Origin: Alkalimonas cellulosilytica
GTDB lineage: Bacteria > Pseudomonadota > Gammaproteobacteria > Enterobacterales > Alteromonadaceae
Direction of reading: 5' to 3'
DNA length: 64,000 bases
Assembly: GCF_036325985.1 (NCBI RefSeq)
Contig: NZ_JAUHLI010000005.1
Span: forward strand, 1 to 64,000
Shown: piece by piece, positions 8,303-15,842 of the stretch
How positions within the stretch are numbered: position 1 is the first letter of the stretch
Layout: the number at the start of each line of letters is the position of its first letter
The notes under the pieces: generated by a model
Databases searched by the model: none
What the model was told of the DNA's origin: nothing
Seen by the model: the letters and a program-made list of their open reading frames with translations, nothing else
Position numbers and translations under genes: made by a program

Positions 8303-9136
8303 TTACTTTTGTTCCTGTTCAGTTTGATCTGCCGGCTCTTGCGACTGCAAATCCGGTTGTGGCTCTTCAAAATCAGCCGGCGTTACATCACCCACCACAT
8401 GCTCCAGTTTCAGTTTATTGACACTGCGAATGGTAGTGATGGGGCCAGAGCAGGCATACAGCAGGAAAATCAGCAGCAGCATTTCCGCCGGCCGCGCCGC
8501 TATCACCACAAAAATCAGCACCACCAGCAAGATGGTGACAAAAGATACTTTGTCGCGCCAGTTCACGTCTTTAAAGGAGTGGTAGCGGAAGTTGCTGACC
8601 ATCAGCAATCCAGCCAGAATGGTCATAATGCCAAGCAGATAACCAAAACCATGACCATCCAGCTGGTAATAGGCGCCAGTCCATACCATGCCCGCTATCA
8701 GAGCCGCCGCCGCCGGGCTTGCCAGCCCCTGAAAGAAACGACCATCGGTCACCGACAAATTGGCATTAAAGCGGGCCAGCCGCAGTGCAGCACAGGCAAC
8801 AAACAAGAAGGCCGCCAACCAGCCGAACTTACCGGTATCGGACAGTGCCCAGTTGTACATCACCATGGCCGGTGCCATGCCAAAGGACAGCATATCGGCC
8901 ATGCTGTCGTACTGAGCACCAAATTCACTTTGGGTGTTGGTAAGCCGCGCCACCCGGCCATCCAGTCCATCAAAAATCATTGCCACAAAAATGGCGATGG
9001 CAGCGGCTTCAAAGTGGCCATTCATCGAGGAAATAATGGCATAAAAGCCGGAGAACAAGCCTCCGGTAGTGAGTAAGTTTGGTAGTAAATAGATGCCTTT
9101 ACGCGGCTGAGATTCGTTTTTAACCGGTTCTGTCAT
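8303..9136 (-). CDS. pssA: CDP-diacylglycerol-serine O-phosphatidyltransferase
   Basis: A 277-residue membrane enzyme making phosphatidylserine, the precursor of phosphatidylethanolamine. The CDP-alcohol phosphatidyltransferase signature is complete: DGLDGRVARL then GAQYDSMADMLSFG at about residues 56-87, with the Asp residues that hold the metals. Several hydrophobic helices follow, and the tail is acidic and glutamine-rich. This is the multi-spanning subclass II form rather than the phospholipase-D-like PssA of E. coli. AGGA lies before the ATG. Confidence 0.95.
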   Translation of the reverse strand: MTEPVKNESQPRKGIYLLPNLLTTGGLFSGFYAIISSMNGHFEAAAIAIFVAMIFDGLDGRVARLTNTQSEFGAQYDSMADMLSFGMAPAMVMYNWALSDTGKFGWLAAFLFVACAALRLARFNANLSVTDGRFFQGLASPAAAALIAGMVWTGAYYQLDGHGFGYLLGIMTILAGLLMVSNFRYHSFKDVNWRDKVSFVTILLVVLIFVVIAARPAEMLLLIFLLYACSGPITTIRSVNKLKLEHVVGDVTPADFEEPQPDLQSQEPADQTEQEQK

Positions 9137-9201
9137 AAAGTCCTGGCAGCAGAATGTTCTGAAAGATTATGCCGTTAATGTAGCACGGATCGGAAAAACG
9201 C

Positions 9202-9230
9202 AAAAGAAAAGCCGTGGCGCGAAGCCGCCA
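9202..9230 (-). terminator. Probable terminator of the small unknown operon
   Basis: On the minus strand TGGCG and CGCCA pair around a six-base loop (9215-9230), followed by CGGCTTTTCTTTT (to 9202). It stands 15 bases beyond the stop of the 76-residue gene and before pssA. Confidence 0.5.
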
Positions 9231-9245
9231 AAACGTCTCATGGTA

Positions 9246-9476
9246 TCACCCATTGCTCACCGCAATCACCGCGACAACCCCCACGAACACAACAAAGCCG
9301 GTTGCAATACACGCTTGTCTGTTGTGCTGGCGTGATGCAGGAAAACGCCCAAAACTCAGTAGCTTCAGTATCAGATAACCACAACCATGGACTAAAAAAT
9401 CGATAAACCCATAGATCACAATATACTTAAAGGCAGCAGCGCATGCTTTCAGGATTACATCAATCAAATCACTCAT
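9246..9476 (-). CDS. Small membrane protein of unknown function
   Basis: A 76-residue protein with two hydrophobic segments, residues about 9-40 (ACAAAFKYIVIYGFIDFLVH and the next stretch) and 55-73 (IATGFVVFVGVVAVIAV), joined by a basic loop FPASRQHNRQ. I do not recognise the family. Its ATG overlaps the stop of the preceding gene by one base (TAATG), so the two are very likely translated together and may act together. Confidence 0.7.
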   Translation of the reverse strand: MSDLIDVILKACAAAFKYIVIYGFIDFLVHGCGYLILKLLSFGRFPASRQHNRQACIATGFVVFVGVVAVIAVSNG

Positions 9477-9805
9477 TACTGTTTGCTGTCCTTCACGTTA
9501 TTCATGGCGAGTAATCTGCGCCCGCTGAAACTTACACGCTGATAGGAGCTATACACCAAATGACTGCTGGCTTCATTCACCAGATACGCATCCATCTCAA
9601 CGCTCAATAACTTCGACACTGGTTTAATTTCCAAAACACCCAGCTCGCCCAGGTTTGCCGATAACAGGGTGTGATGTGAAGTAGCTAAAAATGTTTTATC
9701 GAAATCTCGTAATTCGCCATCCACGTACAACTTAGCGCCGTGTAACCAGGAGTTGGTGATTTTGACTTGATGTGGAGCCAGCGTAAATTCAAAAACTTTT
9801 CTCAT
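9476..9805 (-). CDS. Conserved-looking hypothetical protein, 109 residues
   Basis: The start at 9805 is chosen because AAGGA lies seven bases upstream and the frame from there begins MRKVFEFTLAPHQVKI. An earlier in-frame start (9832) would overlap the micro-ORF. The protein is soluble and probably beta-rich (WLHGAKLYVDGELRD, ELGVLEIKPVSKLLSVEMDAYLV) with a basic end. I do not recognise it. Its start lies one base after the stop of a 25-codon signal-peptide-like ORF, and its stop overlaps the next gene, so the three frames look like one translational unit. Confidence 0.65.
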   Translation of the reverse strand: MRKVFEFTLAPHQVKITNSWLHGAKLYVDGELRDFDKTFLATSHHTLLSANLGELGVLEIKPVSKLLSVEMDAYLVNEASSHLVYSSYQRVSFSGRRLLAMNNVKDSKQ

Positions 9806-9806
9806 C

Positions 9807-9884
9807 TCAAATTCCTTTTTTATCAGCAGCAACCGCAGTAAATTCAGTTAGCAGCCCTAGCGTAAGGGTAATGACTAGCATCAT
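9807..9884 (-). CDS. Signal-peptide-like micro-ORF of 25 codons
   Basis: Beginning at ATG ATG (9884) the frame encodes a hydrophobic core (VITLTLGLL) and then AVAADKKGI before TGA. This looks like an export signal with a cleavage site and almost no mature part. The stop is one base before the ATG of the 109-residue gene, and its last codons form that gene's ribosome-binding site. It could be a leader peptide, a tiny secreted or membrane peptide, the remnant of a lost gene, or chance. Its own ribosome-binding site is weak. Confidence 0.35.
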   Translation of the reverse strand: MMLVITLTLGLLTEFTAVAADKKGI

Positions 9885-9986
9885 TGGCGGTCCGCCGGAT
9901 GGTTGATACCATCGTAGGTAGGTACATTGGGTATTTTTAAAGGGTTAATGCCCTCCAGGCAAGTAACTTATAGTCAGCATATAAAA
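9885..9986. other. Leader and promoter region of the small unknown operon
   Basis: About 100 bases between the guaA terminator and the micro-ORF hold no gene. Two short inverted repeats are visible: GATGGT / ACCATC at 9898-9913, and AGGG...CCCT around 9947-9960. A weak minus-strand promoter (TTGCCT, 17 bases, TAAAAA) overlaps the second. These could be regulatory, but nothing identifies a regulator. Confidence 0.3.
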
Positions 9987-10019
9987 AACCCCGGCATCAA
10001 AGCCAGGGCTTTCGGGGTT
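9983..10019 (-). terminator. Intrinsic terminator of guaB-guaA
   Basis: On the minus strand AACCCCG and CGGGGTT form the outer stem and AAAGCC / GGCTTT an inner helix, followed by six T (9983-9988, the last two shared with the stem). It begins 12 bases after the guaA stop. Confidence 0.8.
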
Positions 10020-10030
10020 CACTTAGGGAT

Positions 10031-11608
10031 TTATTCCCATTCAATGGTCGCCGGTGGCTTACCGCTGATGTCATATACTACGCGGGAAATGCCGTCGATT
10101 TCATTGATAATACGGTTGGAGACTTTGCCCAGCATATCGTATGGCAGGTGGGCCCAGTGGGCGGTCATAAAGTCGATGGTTTCGACCGCACGCAGTGAGA
10201 TCACCCAGTCGTATTTGCGGGCATCACCCATCACCCCGACCGAGCGTACCGGCAGGAAGACGGCAAAGGCCTGGCTGACTTTGTGGTAAAGGTCCGCTTT
10301 ATGCAGCTCTTCGATAAAAATCGCATCGGCACGGCGCAGCAAGTCGCAGTACTCTTTTTTGATTTCGCCAAGTACCCGCACGCCCAGGCCTGGGCCAGGG
10401 AATGGGTGGCGATACAGCATGTCGTACGGCAAGCCAAGCTCCAGGCCGATTTTGCGTACTTCGTCTTTAAACAGCTCGCGCAGTGGCTCGACCAGACCCA
10501 TTTTCATATGCTCTGGCAGACCGCCAACATTGTGGTGCGATTTAATCACATGGGCTTTGCCGGTGGCCGAGCCTGCCGATTCAATCACATCAGGGTAGAT
10601 GGTGCCTTGTGCCAGCCAGCGGGCATTTTTCAGTTTCTGCGACTCTTCGTCGAACACATCGACAAACACCCGGCCAATGGTTTTGCGCTTTTGCTCCGGA
10701 TCGTTCTGGCCTGCCAGTGCATCCAGGAAGCGATCTTCAGCGCTGACATGGATGATGTTCAAACCAAAGTGGTTGCCAAACATATCCATCACCTGCTTGG
10801 CTTCGTTTAAGCGCAGCAAGCCGTTATCAACAAAAACGCAGGTCAGTTGCTCGCCGATAGCACGGTGCAGCAACATGGCGGTGACCGAGCTGTCGACACC
10901 ACCGGATAAACCCAGAATCACTTGATCCTCGCCAACCTGCTCACGAATCCGCAGAATGGCATCTTCGATAATGGATGCAGGGGTCCAGAGCTTTTCGCAG
11001 CAACAGATATCAACCACGAAGTGCTCCAGCATCCGCAGGCCCTGACGGGTATGGGTCACTTCCGGGTGGAACTGCACCCCATAGAACTGGCGCGCCTCAT
11101 CGACCATACCAGCATGCGGGCAGGTATCGGTACGGGCCACGGTTTCAAAACCTGATGGGATCTCGATAACTTTATCGCCATGGCTCATCCAGACATCCAC
11201 CAATGCGGTATTGCTGGCACTGATGTGGTCTTCGATGTTGGCAAACAAGCGGTTTTTGGCAATCACTTCCACCTGAGCATAGCCAAACTCACGCATATCG
11301 GAGCAGGATACTTTACCGCCCAGTTGTTCGGCCATGGTTTGCATGCCATAGCAGATGCCAAGCACAGGCACGCCAGCCTCGAATACATACTGTGGTGCCC
11401 GCGGCGAATCAGCAGCCGCCACACTCTCCGGGCCCCCGGATAAAATAATACCGGTTGGGTTGAAGTCGCGGATTTGCTCCTCGGTAACGTCCCAGGCCCA
11501 CAGTTCACAGTAAACCCCAATCTCGCGGATACGACGGGCAATCAGCTGGGTGTACTGGGATCCGAAATCCAGGATCAGAATGCGGTGCAGATGAATGTTT
11601 TTGCTCAT
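10031..11608 (-). CDS. guaA: GMP synthase (glutamine-hydrolysing)
   Basis: A 525-residue enzyme converting XMP to GMP with ATP and glutamine. The class I glutamine amidotransferase domain has the nucleophile in VLGICYGMQTMAEQ and the His-Glu pair in VQFHPEVTHT. The ATP-pyrophosphatase P-loop is LGLSGGVDSSVTAML, and the dimerisation domain ends in ISGKPPATIEWE. Length equals the E. coli enzyme. It lies 72 bases behind guaB on the same strand, with a hairpin in the gap. Confidence 0.98.
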   Translation of the reverse strand: MSKNIHLHRILILDFGSQYTQLIARRIREIGVYCELWAWDVTEEQIRDFNPTGIILSGGPESVAAADSPRAPQYVFEAGVPVLGICYGMQTMAEQLGGKVSCSDMREFGYAQVEVIAKNRLFANIEDHISASNTALVDVWMSHGDKVIEIPSGFETVARTDTCPHAGMVDEARQFYGVQFHPEVTHTRQGLRMLEHFVVDICCCEKLWTPASIIEDAILRIREQVGEDQVILGLSGGVDSSVTAMLLHRAIGEQLTCVFVDNGLLRLNEAKQVMDMFGNHFGLNIIHVSAEDRFLDALAGQNDPEQKRKTIGRVFVDVFDEESQKLKNARWLAQGTIYPDVIESAGSATGKAHVIKSHHNVGGLPEHMKMGLVEPLRELFKDEVRKIGLELGLPYDMLYRHPFPGPGLGVRVLGEIKKEYCDLLRRADAIFIEELHKADLYHKVSQAFAVFLPVRSVGVMGDARKYDWVISLRAVETIDFMTAHWAHLPYDMLGKVSNRIINEIDGISRVVYDISGKPPATIEWE

Positions 11609-11644
11609 AGTGACCTTTTTAAATCCAATCGTTGTGAAAGCAAA

Positions 11645-11664
11645 CGGCTGGCAAGTGCCAGCCG
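11645..11664 (-). terminator. Intercistronic hairpin between guaB and guaA
   Basis: CGGCTGGC and GCCAGCCG form a perfect 8-bp stem with a 4-base loop, followed on the minus strand by TTTGCTTTC. The short T tract suggests a partial terminator or an mRNA-stabilising structure that sets the guaB:guaA ratio. Confidence 0.45.
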
Positions 11665-11680
11665 CTGTGAAACGCAGCCT

Positions 11681-13150
11681 TTACCCCATGCGGTAATTCG
11701 GCGCTTCCTTGGTAATTTGCACATCGTGCACGTGCGACTCGCCCATACCGGCAGAGGTCACTTTGACAAATTGTGGCTTGGTACGCAGCACCTCAATGGA
11801 CTCACTGCCGGTCAGGCCCATGGCCGAGCGCAGACCACCCATTTGCTGGTGAATGATGTTCTCAATCGGGCCTTTGTACGCTACCCGGCCTTCAATGCCT
11901 TCCGGCACCAGTTTTTCGGCATTATCGCTGCCCTGGAAATAACGGTCTGACGAGCCATGCCGCTGTGCCATAGCGCCCAAAGAGCCCATGCCACGGTAGG
12001 ATTTGTAATAACGGCCCTGATACAGCTCCACTTCGCCCGGCGACTCTTCGGTACCGGCAAACATTGACCCCACCATCACGCAATGAGCACCAGCCACCAG
12101 GGCTTTAGCGACATCGCCTGAGAAACGGATACCGCCATCGGCAATGATTTTTACGTTGGTGCCCTTCACCCCTTCGACTGCATCGGCAATTGCTGTGATT
12201 TGTGGTACACCACAGCCTGTCACAATACGGGTGGTACAAATCGAGCCAGGACCGATGCCTACTTTGACGGCATTAGCACCGGCTTCCGCCAGCGCTTTGG
12301 CGCCTTCAGTAGTCGCGACGTTGCCCGCAACAATTTGCAAGTCCGGGTACTGAGCACGGGTTTGTTTCACCCGGTCAATCACCCCCTGCGAGTGGCCATG
12401 GGAGGTATCAATCAGCAGAATATCGACGCCCGCTTCGACCAAGGCGGCGATGCGCTCGTCGGTCCCGGCACCCACGCCAACCGCAGCACCCACCCGCAAC
12501 CGGCCCAAGTCGTCTTTACAAGCATTTGGCTTGCTGGCGGCTTTGTAGTAATCCCGCACTGTGATTAGGCCTTTTAGTTTAAAGGCATCATCCACCACCA
12601 GCACTTTTTCAATGCGGTGCTGGTGCATTAACTTAAAGGCTTCTTCGCGGGAAGCATTTTCGTTCACCGTCACCAGGCGATCTTTCGGTGTCATCAGTTC
12701 AGAAACTTTGGTGCCGGCACTGGCTTCAAAGCTCATATCACGGCCGGTGACAATACCGACCAGATTGTGGTTGGCATCCACCACCGGGAAACCAGAGAAA
12801 CCGTGTTGCTGCGCCAGCGCCTGCACTTCACGGACTGTCATTTGCGGCGATACCGTTACCGGATCAGACACCACACCACTTTCGTATTTTTTTACCCGGC
12901 GAACGTGCGACGCCTGCTCTTCAATGGTCATGTTTTTGTGGATAAAACCAAGGCCGCCTTCTTGCGCCAGTGCAATGGCCAAACGGGCTTCGGTCACGGT
13001 ATCCATCGAAGCGGACACCATCGGAATATTCAGATGAATGCTGTCGGTCAGCTGAGTGCGTAAATCGGCAGTATGGGGTAGTACGGTGGAGTGCGCCGGA
13101 ACCAGTAACACGTCGTCAAAGGTAAGGGCTTCTTTCATGATCCTGAGCAT
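11681..13150 (-). CDS. guaB: IMP dehydrogenase
   Basis: A 489-residue enzyme oxidising IMP to XMP with NAD+, the rate-limiting step to GMP. The catalytic Cys is in GPGSICTTRIVTG. Two CBS modules sit at about residues 90-205 (GFPVVDANHNLVGIVTGRD, KVLVVDDAFKLKGLITVRDY). The substrate loops IIADGGIRFSGD and SYRGMGSLGAM are intact. The start MLRIMKEALTFDDVLL matches E. coli. A good promoter with a GC-rich discriminator lies 50-80 bases upstream. Confidence 0.98.
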   Translation of the reverse strand: MLRIMKEALTFDDVLLVPAHSTVLPHTADLRTQLTDSIHLNIPMVSASMDTVTEARLAIALAQEGGLGFIHKNMTIEEQASHVRRVKKYESGVVSDPVTVSPQMTVREVQALAQQHGFSGFPVVDANHNLVGIVTGRDMSFEASAGTKVSELMTPKDRLVTVNENASREEAFKLMHQHRIEKVLVVDDAFKLKGLITVRDYYKAASKPNACKDDLGRLRVGAAVGVGAGTDERIAALVEAGVDILLIDTSHGHSQGVIDRVKQTRAQYPDLQIVAGNVATTEGAKALAEAGANAVKVGIGPGSICTTRIVTGCGVPQITAIADAVEGVKGTNVKIIADGGIRFSGDVAKALVAGAHCVMVGSMFAGTEESPGEVELYQGRYYKSYRGMGSLGAMAQRHGSSDRYFQGSDNAEKLVPEGIEGRVAYKGPIENIIHQQMGGLRSAMGLTGSESIEVLRTKPQFVKVTSAGMGESHVHDVQITKEAPNYRMG

Positions 13151-13198
13151 CGCAACAATCTCGCTTCTTGGGAAAAACCAAAGGAATGTTGCGGCGCA

Positions 13199-13227
13199 AT
13201 TTTAGCGCTTTTTCGCCTTTGGAACAA
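13199..13227 (-). promoter_or_regulatory. Promoter of guaB-guaA
   Basis: On the minus strand TTGTTC (13222-13227) and TAAAAT (13199-13204) are 17 bases apart and followed by the GC-rich TGCGCCGC. Such a discriminator is typical of promoters shut off by ppGpp in enterobacteria. Stringent control here is inference. Confidence 0.6.
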
Positions 13228-13287
13228 ACGATTTTTTACTTTTGTGATAGAGTAAGGCGCAAAGTTCAGGCAACCTCTGATATCGGT

Positions 13288-14622
13288 ATGCAAAACAAAG
13301 ACATTTACACCGTTTCCCGCTTAAACAGCGAAGTCCGTATGGTGCTGGAACAGCAATTCCAGCGCATCTGGCTGCAAGGAGAAGTGTCTAACTTTGTCGC
13401 CGCTGCCTCTGGTCACTGGTATTTTTCATTGAAAGACAGCGGTGCCCAGGTCAAAGTGGCGATGTTTCGCCAAAGCAATCGCATGGCCAGCATCAAGCCA
13501 CAAAATGGCCAGCAGGTGCTGATCAAAGCCCGCATCAGTGTGTACGAACCCCGCGGTGAATACCAGTTGCTGGCCGAGCTGCTGGAAGATGCCGGCAGTG
13601 GTGCCCTGCAATTGCAGTTTGAACAAGTCAAAGCACGATTACTGGCCGAGGGCCTGCTGGCCAGTGAACGCAAGCGGCCGTTGCCAGCCATGATTCAGCG
13701 TTTAGGCGTAGTGACCTCACCGACCGGTGCGGCCATCCGCGATATTCTGACGGTGCTCAAACGCCGGGCGCCAGGCATGCAGGTGATTATTTACCCTAGC
13801 CTGGTGCAGGGCAGCAGTGCGGTCGCTCAGCTTTGTCAGGCGCTTAGTCTGGCCTATCAGCGCAACGAGGTGGATGCCATTATTATTGGCCGTGGTGGCG
13901 GTTCGCTGGAAGATCTCTGGTGCTTTAACGACGAACAACTGGCCCGGCTGATTGCAAAAAGTCCGGTGCCTATTGTCAGCGCCGTTGGCCATGAGATTGA
14001 TGTCACCATCAGTGATTTTGTCGCCGATATCCGCGCCGCCACGCCATCGGCCGCCGCTGAGCTGGTTTCCAGCGATCAGCTGCATCTGCTGGAGCGGGTG
14101 CAAAGGCTGCAGCGGGCTTTGCTGCAGGCGCAGCGCCAGCAGCTGCAACGCTTTGCGCCCAAAGTAGCGCAACTCACCCAGCGACTGCAGGCCAGGCACC
14201 CTTCGCGGCAACTGCAACAGCAACAACAGCGGCTGGACGAGCTTGGCAGCCAACTGCTGCGCCGGCTGCAGCAGCGCTTGCAACAATTAAAACAGCAACA
14301 GGCCAGCCTGAGCCGTCAGCTCAGTGCACTATCACCGGCCAAAAAGCTGCAGCAGCATCAACAGCAACTTGCACAGCAACAACGGCTGCTTGGTCGCGCG
14401 ATGCAACAGCGGCTGCAACAGCAACAACAGCGCTGGCAATTGCTACTGGCCCGGCTGGATACGGTCAGTCCGCTGGCTACCCTGGCGCGGGGCTACAGCA
14501 TCAGTTTTGATGAACAGAACAAGGTCATTACCAGCAGCGCGTCTTTGCAACAAGGCCAGTTGGTTCACACCAAGCTGGCCGAGGGATCTTTTGTCGCAAG
14601 GGTGACCACTACCGAGCGTTAA
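13288..14622 (+). CDS. xseA: Exodeoxyribonuclease VII large subunit
   Basis: Exonuclease VII degrades single-stranded DNA from both ends as a complex with XseB. From the ATG at 13288 (444 residues) the protein begins with an OB-fold (IYTVSRLNSEVRMVLEQQF...GEVSNF...SGHWYFSLKD), then the nuclease core GVVTSPTGAAIRDIL, IIIGRGGGSLEDLW and SAVGHEIDVTISDFVAD. A very glutamine-rich coiled coil follows (about 265-390), and the ending is SPLATLARGYS. The frame is open 40 codons further upstream, but family alignment favours this start although its ribosome-binding site is weak. xseB is not adjacent. Confidence 0.96.
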   Translation: MQNKDIYTVSRLNSEVRMVLEQQFQRIWLQGEVSNFVAAASGHWYFSLKDSGAQVKVAMFRQSNRMASIKPQNGQQVLIKARISVYEPRGEYQLLAELLEDAGSGALQLQFEQVKARLLAEGLLASERKRPLPAMIQRLGVVTSPTGAAIRDILTVLKRRAPGMQVIIYPSLVQGSSAVAQLCQALSLAYQRNEVDAIIIGRGGGSLEDLWCFNDEQLARLIAKSPVPIVSAVGHEIDVTISDFVADIRAATPSAAAELVSSDQLHLLERVQRLQRALLQAQRQQLQRFAPKVAQLTQRLQARHPSRQLQQQQQRLDELGSQLLRRLQQRLQQLKQQQASLSRQLSALSPAKKLQQHQQQLAQQQRLLGRAMQQRLQQQQQRWQLLLARLDTVSPLATLARGYSISFDEQNKVITSSASLQQGQLVHTKLAEGSFVARVTTTER

Positions 14623-15842
14623 TGTGCCTCGGTACTGACCACCTGACCGTTGATGATAACCTGACTGACCTGGGTGGTGTATTCAAAAGGATCGCCGGTA
14701 TAGAGCACCAGATCGGCATCCTTACCGACCGCAATGGAACCAACCCGCTCATCAATACCTAAGATACGGGCAGCATCAATGGTAATCGACGCCAGTGCTA
14801 CCTCATACGGCAGGCCATAAGCTGCGGCAATAGCGGCTTCCCACAGCACTACCCGGGTTTTCGGCACATAACGCTCGTACCCACTTTGCAGTGCAAACGG
14901 AATACCAGCCTGGTACAACTTTTGCGCTGTGGTAAAGCTGGCATTTTCCAGCTCACCAAACTGTCGTGCCATAGTCGGGTGCAGAATCACCGGCACCTCT
15001 GCCGCTTTGATGGCATCCAGCATCAGATAGGCTTCTGCAGCACCATCCAGCACAATACGAATACCAAACTCATCGGCAATCCGCAGCGCCGATTGCATGT
15101 CCTGCTCCCGATACGCGGTAATCAGCAAAGGCGTACTGCCCTCCAGCACACTGACCAAGGCTTCCAGTTCCAAATCACGCGCCGGTGCTTTGCCCGCTTC
15201 GGCCTGCTGCAGTTTGTGCTGGTACTCCTGTGCCCGGATCAATTGCTGTCTCAGCATGGCAATCTGTTTGGAGCGGGTGCCGGGGCTGCGATTCTCGGCG
15301 CCAAAAGCACCTGGCCCCAGCTGAGCCGCAATCATTGTCAGCGGTTGCATCAAGCCATCATCGACATGATTACCATGGCTTTTGCGTAGCATGGTCTGGC
15401 CGGAAATCAGCGCCCCCGGGCCGTGCCCCGTATGTAAGGTGGTGACACCAAGGCTGCGGACCCAATCCACCAGGCGTTCGCGGGCATTAAACGCATCCAA
15501 GGCGCGCAGTTGCGGCTGAATGGCGCTGGAGGTTTCCAACTGATCCTGATCGTGTGGCTGGTTCAGATAACCAGCCAGACCAACCACAGTACGGGCATCA
15601 ATCAGGCCTGGGGTGACTACGGCCGCTTGCAAAGTTTTGGCACCCGTTGGCAAACGCAGCTGGCCCTGACGACCAACCTGACGTATTTTGCCGTCTTCGA
15701 CCACAATAGCACCGGCTTCAATCACCGGGCCGGCCTGGGTATAGATCCGCTCAGCCAGCACCACCAGAGTTTCTGCCTGCAGATTAGCAGCCACCAGGCT
15801 CAGACCCAGCAAGTAACTTGTTTTTTTCAATGCGCTTTTCAT
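14619..15842 (-). CDS. Secreted amidohydrolase paralogue lacking metal ligands (probable pseudo-enzyme)
   Basis: A 407-residue protein with a signal peptide (LLGLSLVAANLQA) and the composite beta-sandwich plus TIM-barrel layout of the amidohydrolase superfamily, including the C-terminal VGSIAVGKDADLVLYTGDPFEYTT. The HxH of strand 1 is replaced (PGLIDARTVVG), and the strand-5, -6 and -8 ligands also appear lost (LLITAYREQ, IVLDGAAEA, FALQSGYERY) when set against its partner at 15839-17116. The genes overlap by ATGA, so the products are made together. It may be a structural or regulatory partner. It ends tail to tail with xseA, the stop codons overlapping. Confidence 0.8.
   Translation of the reverse strand: MKSALKKTSYLLGLSLVAANLQAETLVVLAERIYTQAGPVIEAGAIVVEDGKIRQVGRQGQLRLPTGAKTLQAAVVTPGLIDARTVVGLAGYLNQPHDQDQLETSSAIQPQLRALDAFNARERLVDWVRSLGVTTLHTGHGPGALISGQTMLRKSHGNHVDDGLMQPLTMIAAQLGPGAFGAENRSPGTRSKQIAMLRQQLIRAQEYQHKLQQAEAGKAPARDLELEALVSVLEGSTPLLITAYREQDMQSALRIADEFGIRIVLDGAAEAYLMLDAIKAAEVPVILHPTMARQFGELENASFTTAQKLYQAGIPFALQSGYERYVPKTRVVLWEAAIAAAYGLPYEVALASITIDAARILGIDERVGSIAVGKDADLVLYTGDPFEYTTQVSQVIINGQVVSTEAH

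Noticed and set aside
8261..9076. Plus-strand frame of 271 codons
   Set aside because: It lies opposite pssA, whose protein is clearly recognised; the translation is His/Gln-rich and family-free, as expected for an antisense shadow.
9927..10289. Plus-strand frame of 120 codons at the end of guaA
   Set aside because: Mostly antisense to guaA and crossing its terminator; no start signal.
13717..14286. Minus-strand Leu/Gln-rich frame of 189 codons opposite xseA
   Set aside because: It is the reverse reading of the glutamine-rich coiled coil of XseA; it has no own ribosome-binding site or family likeness.
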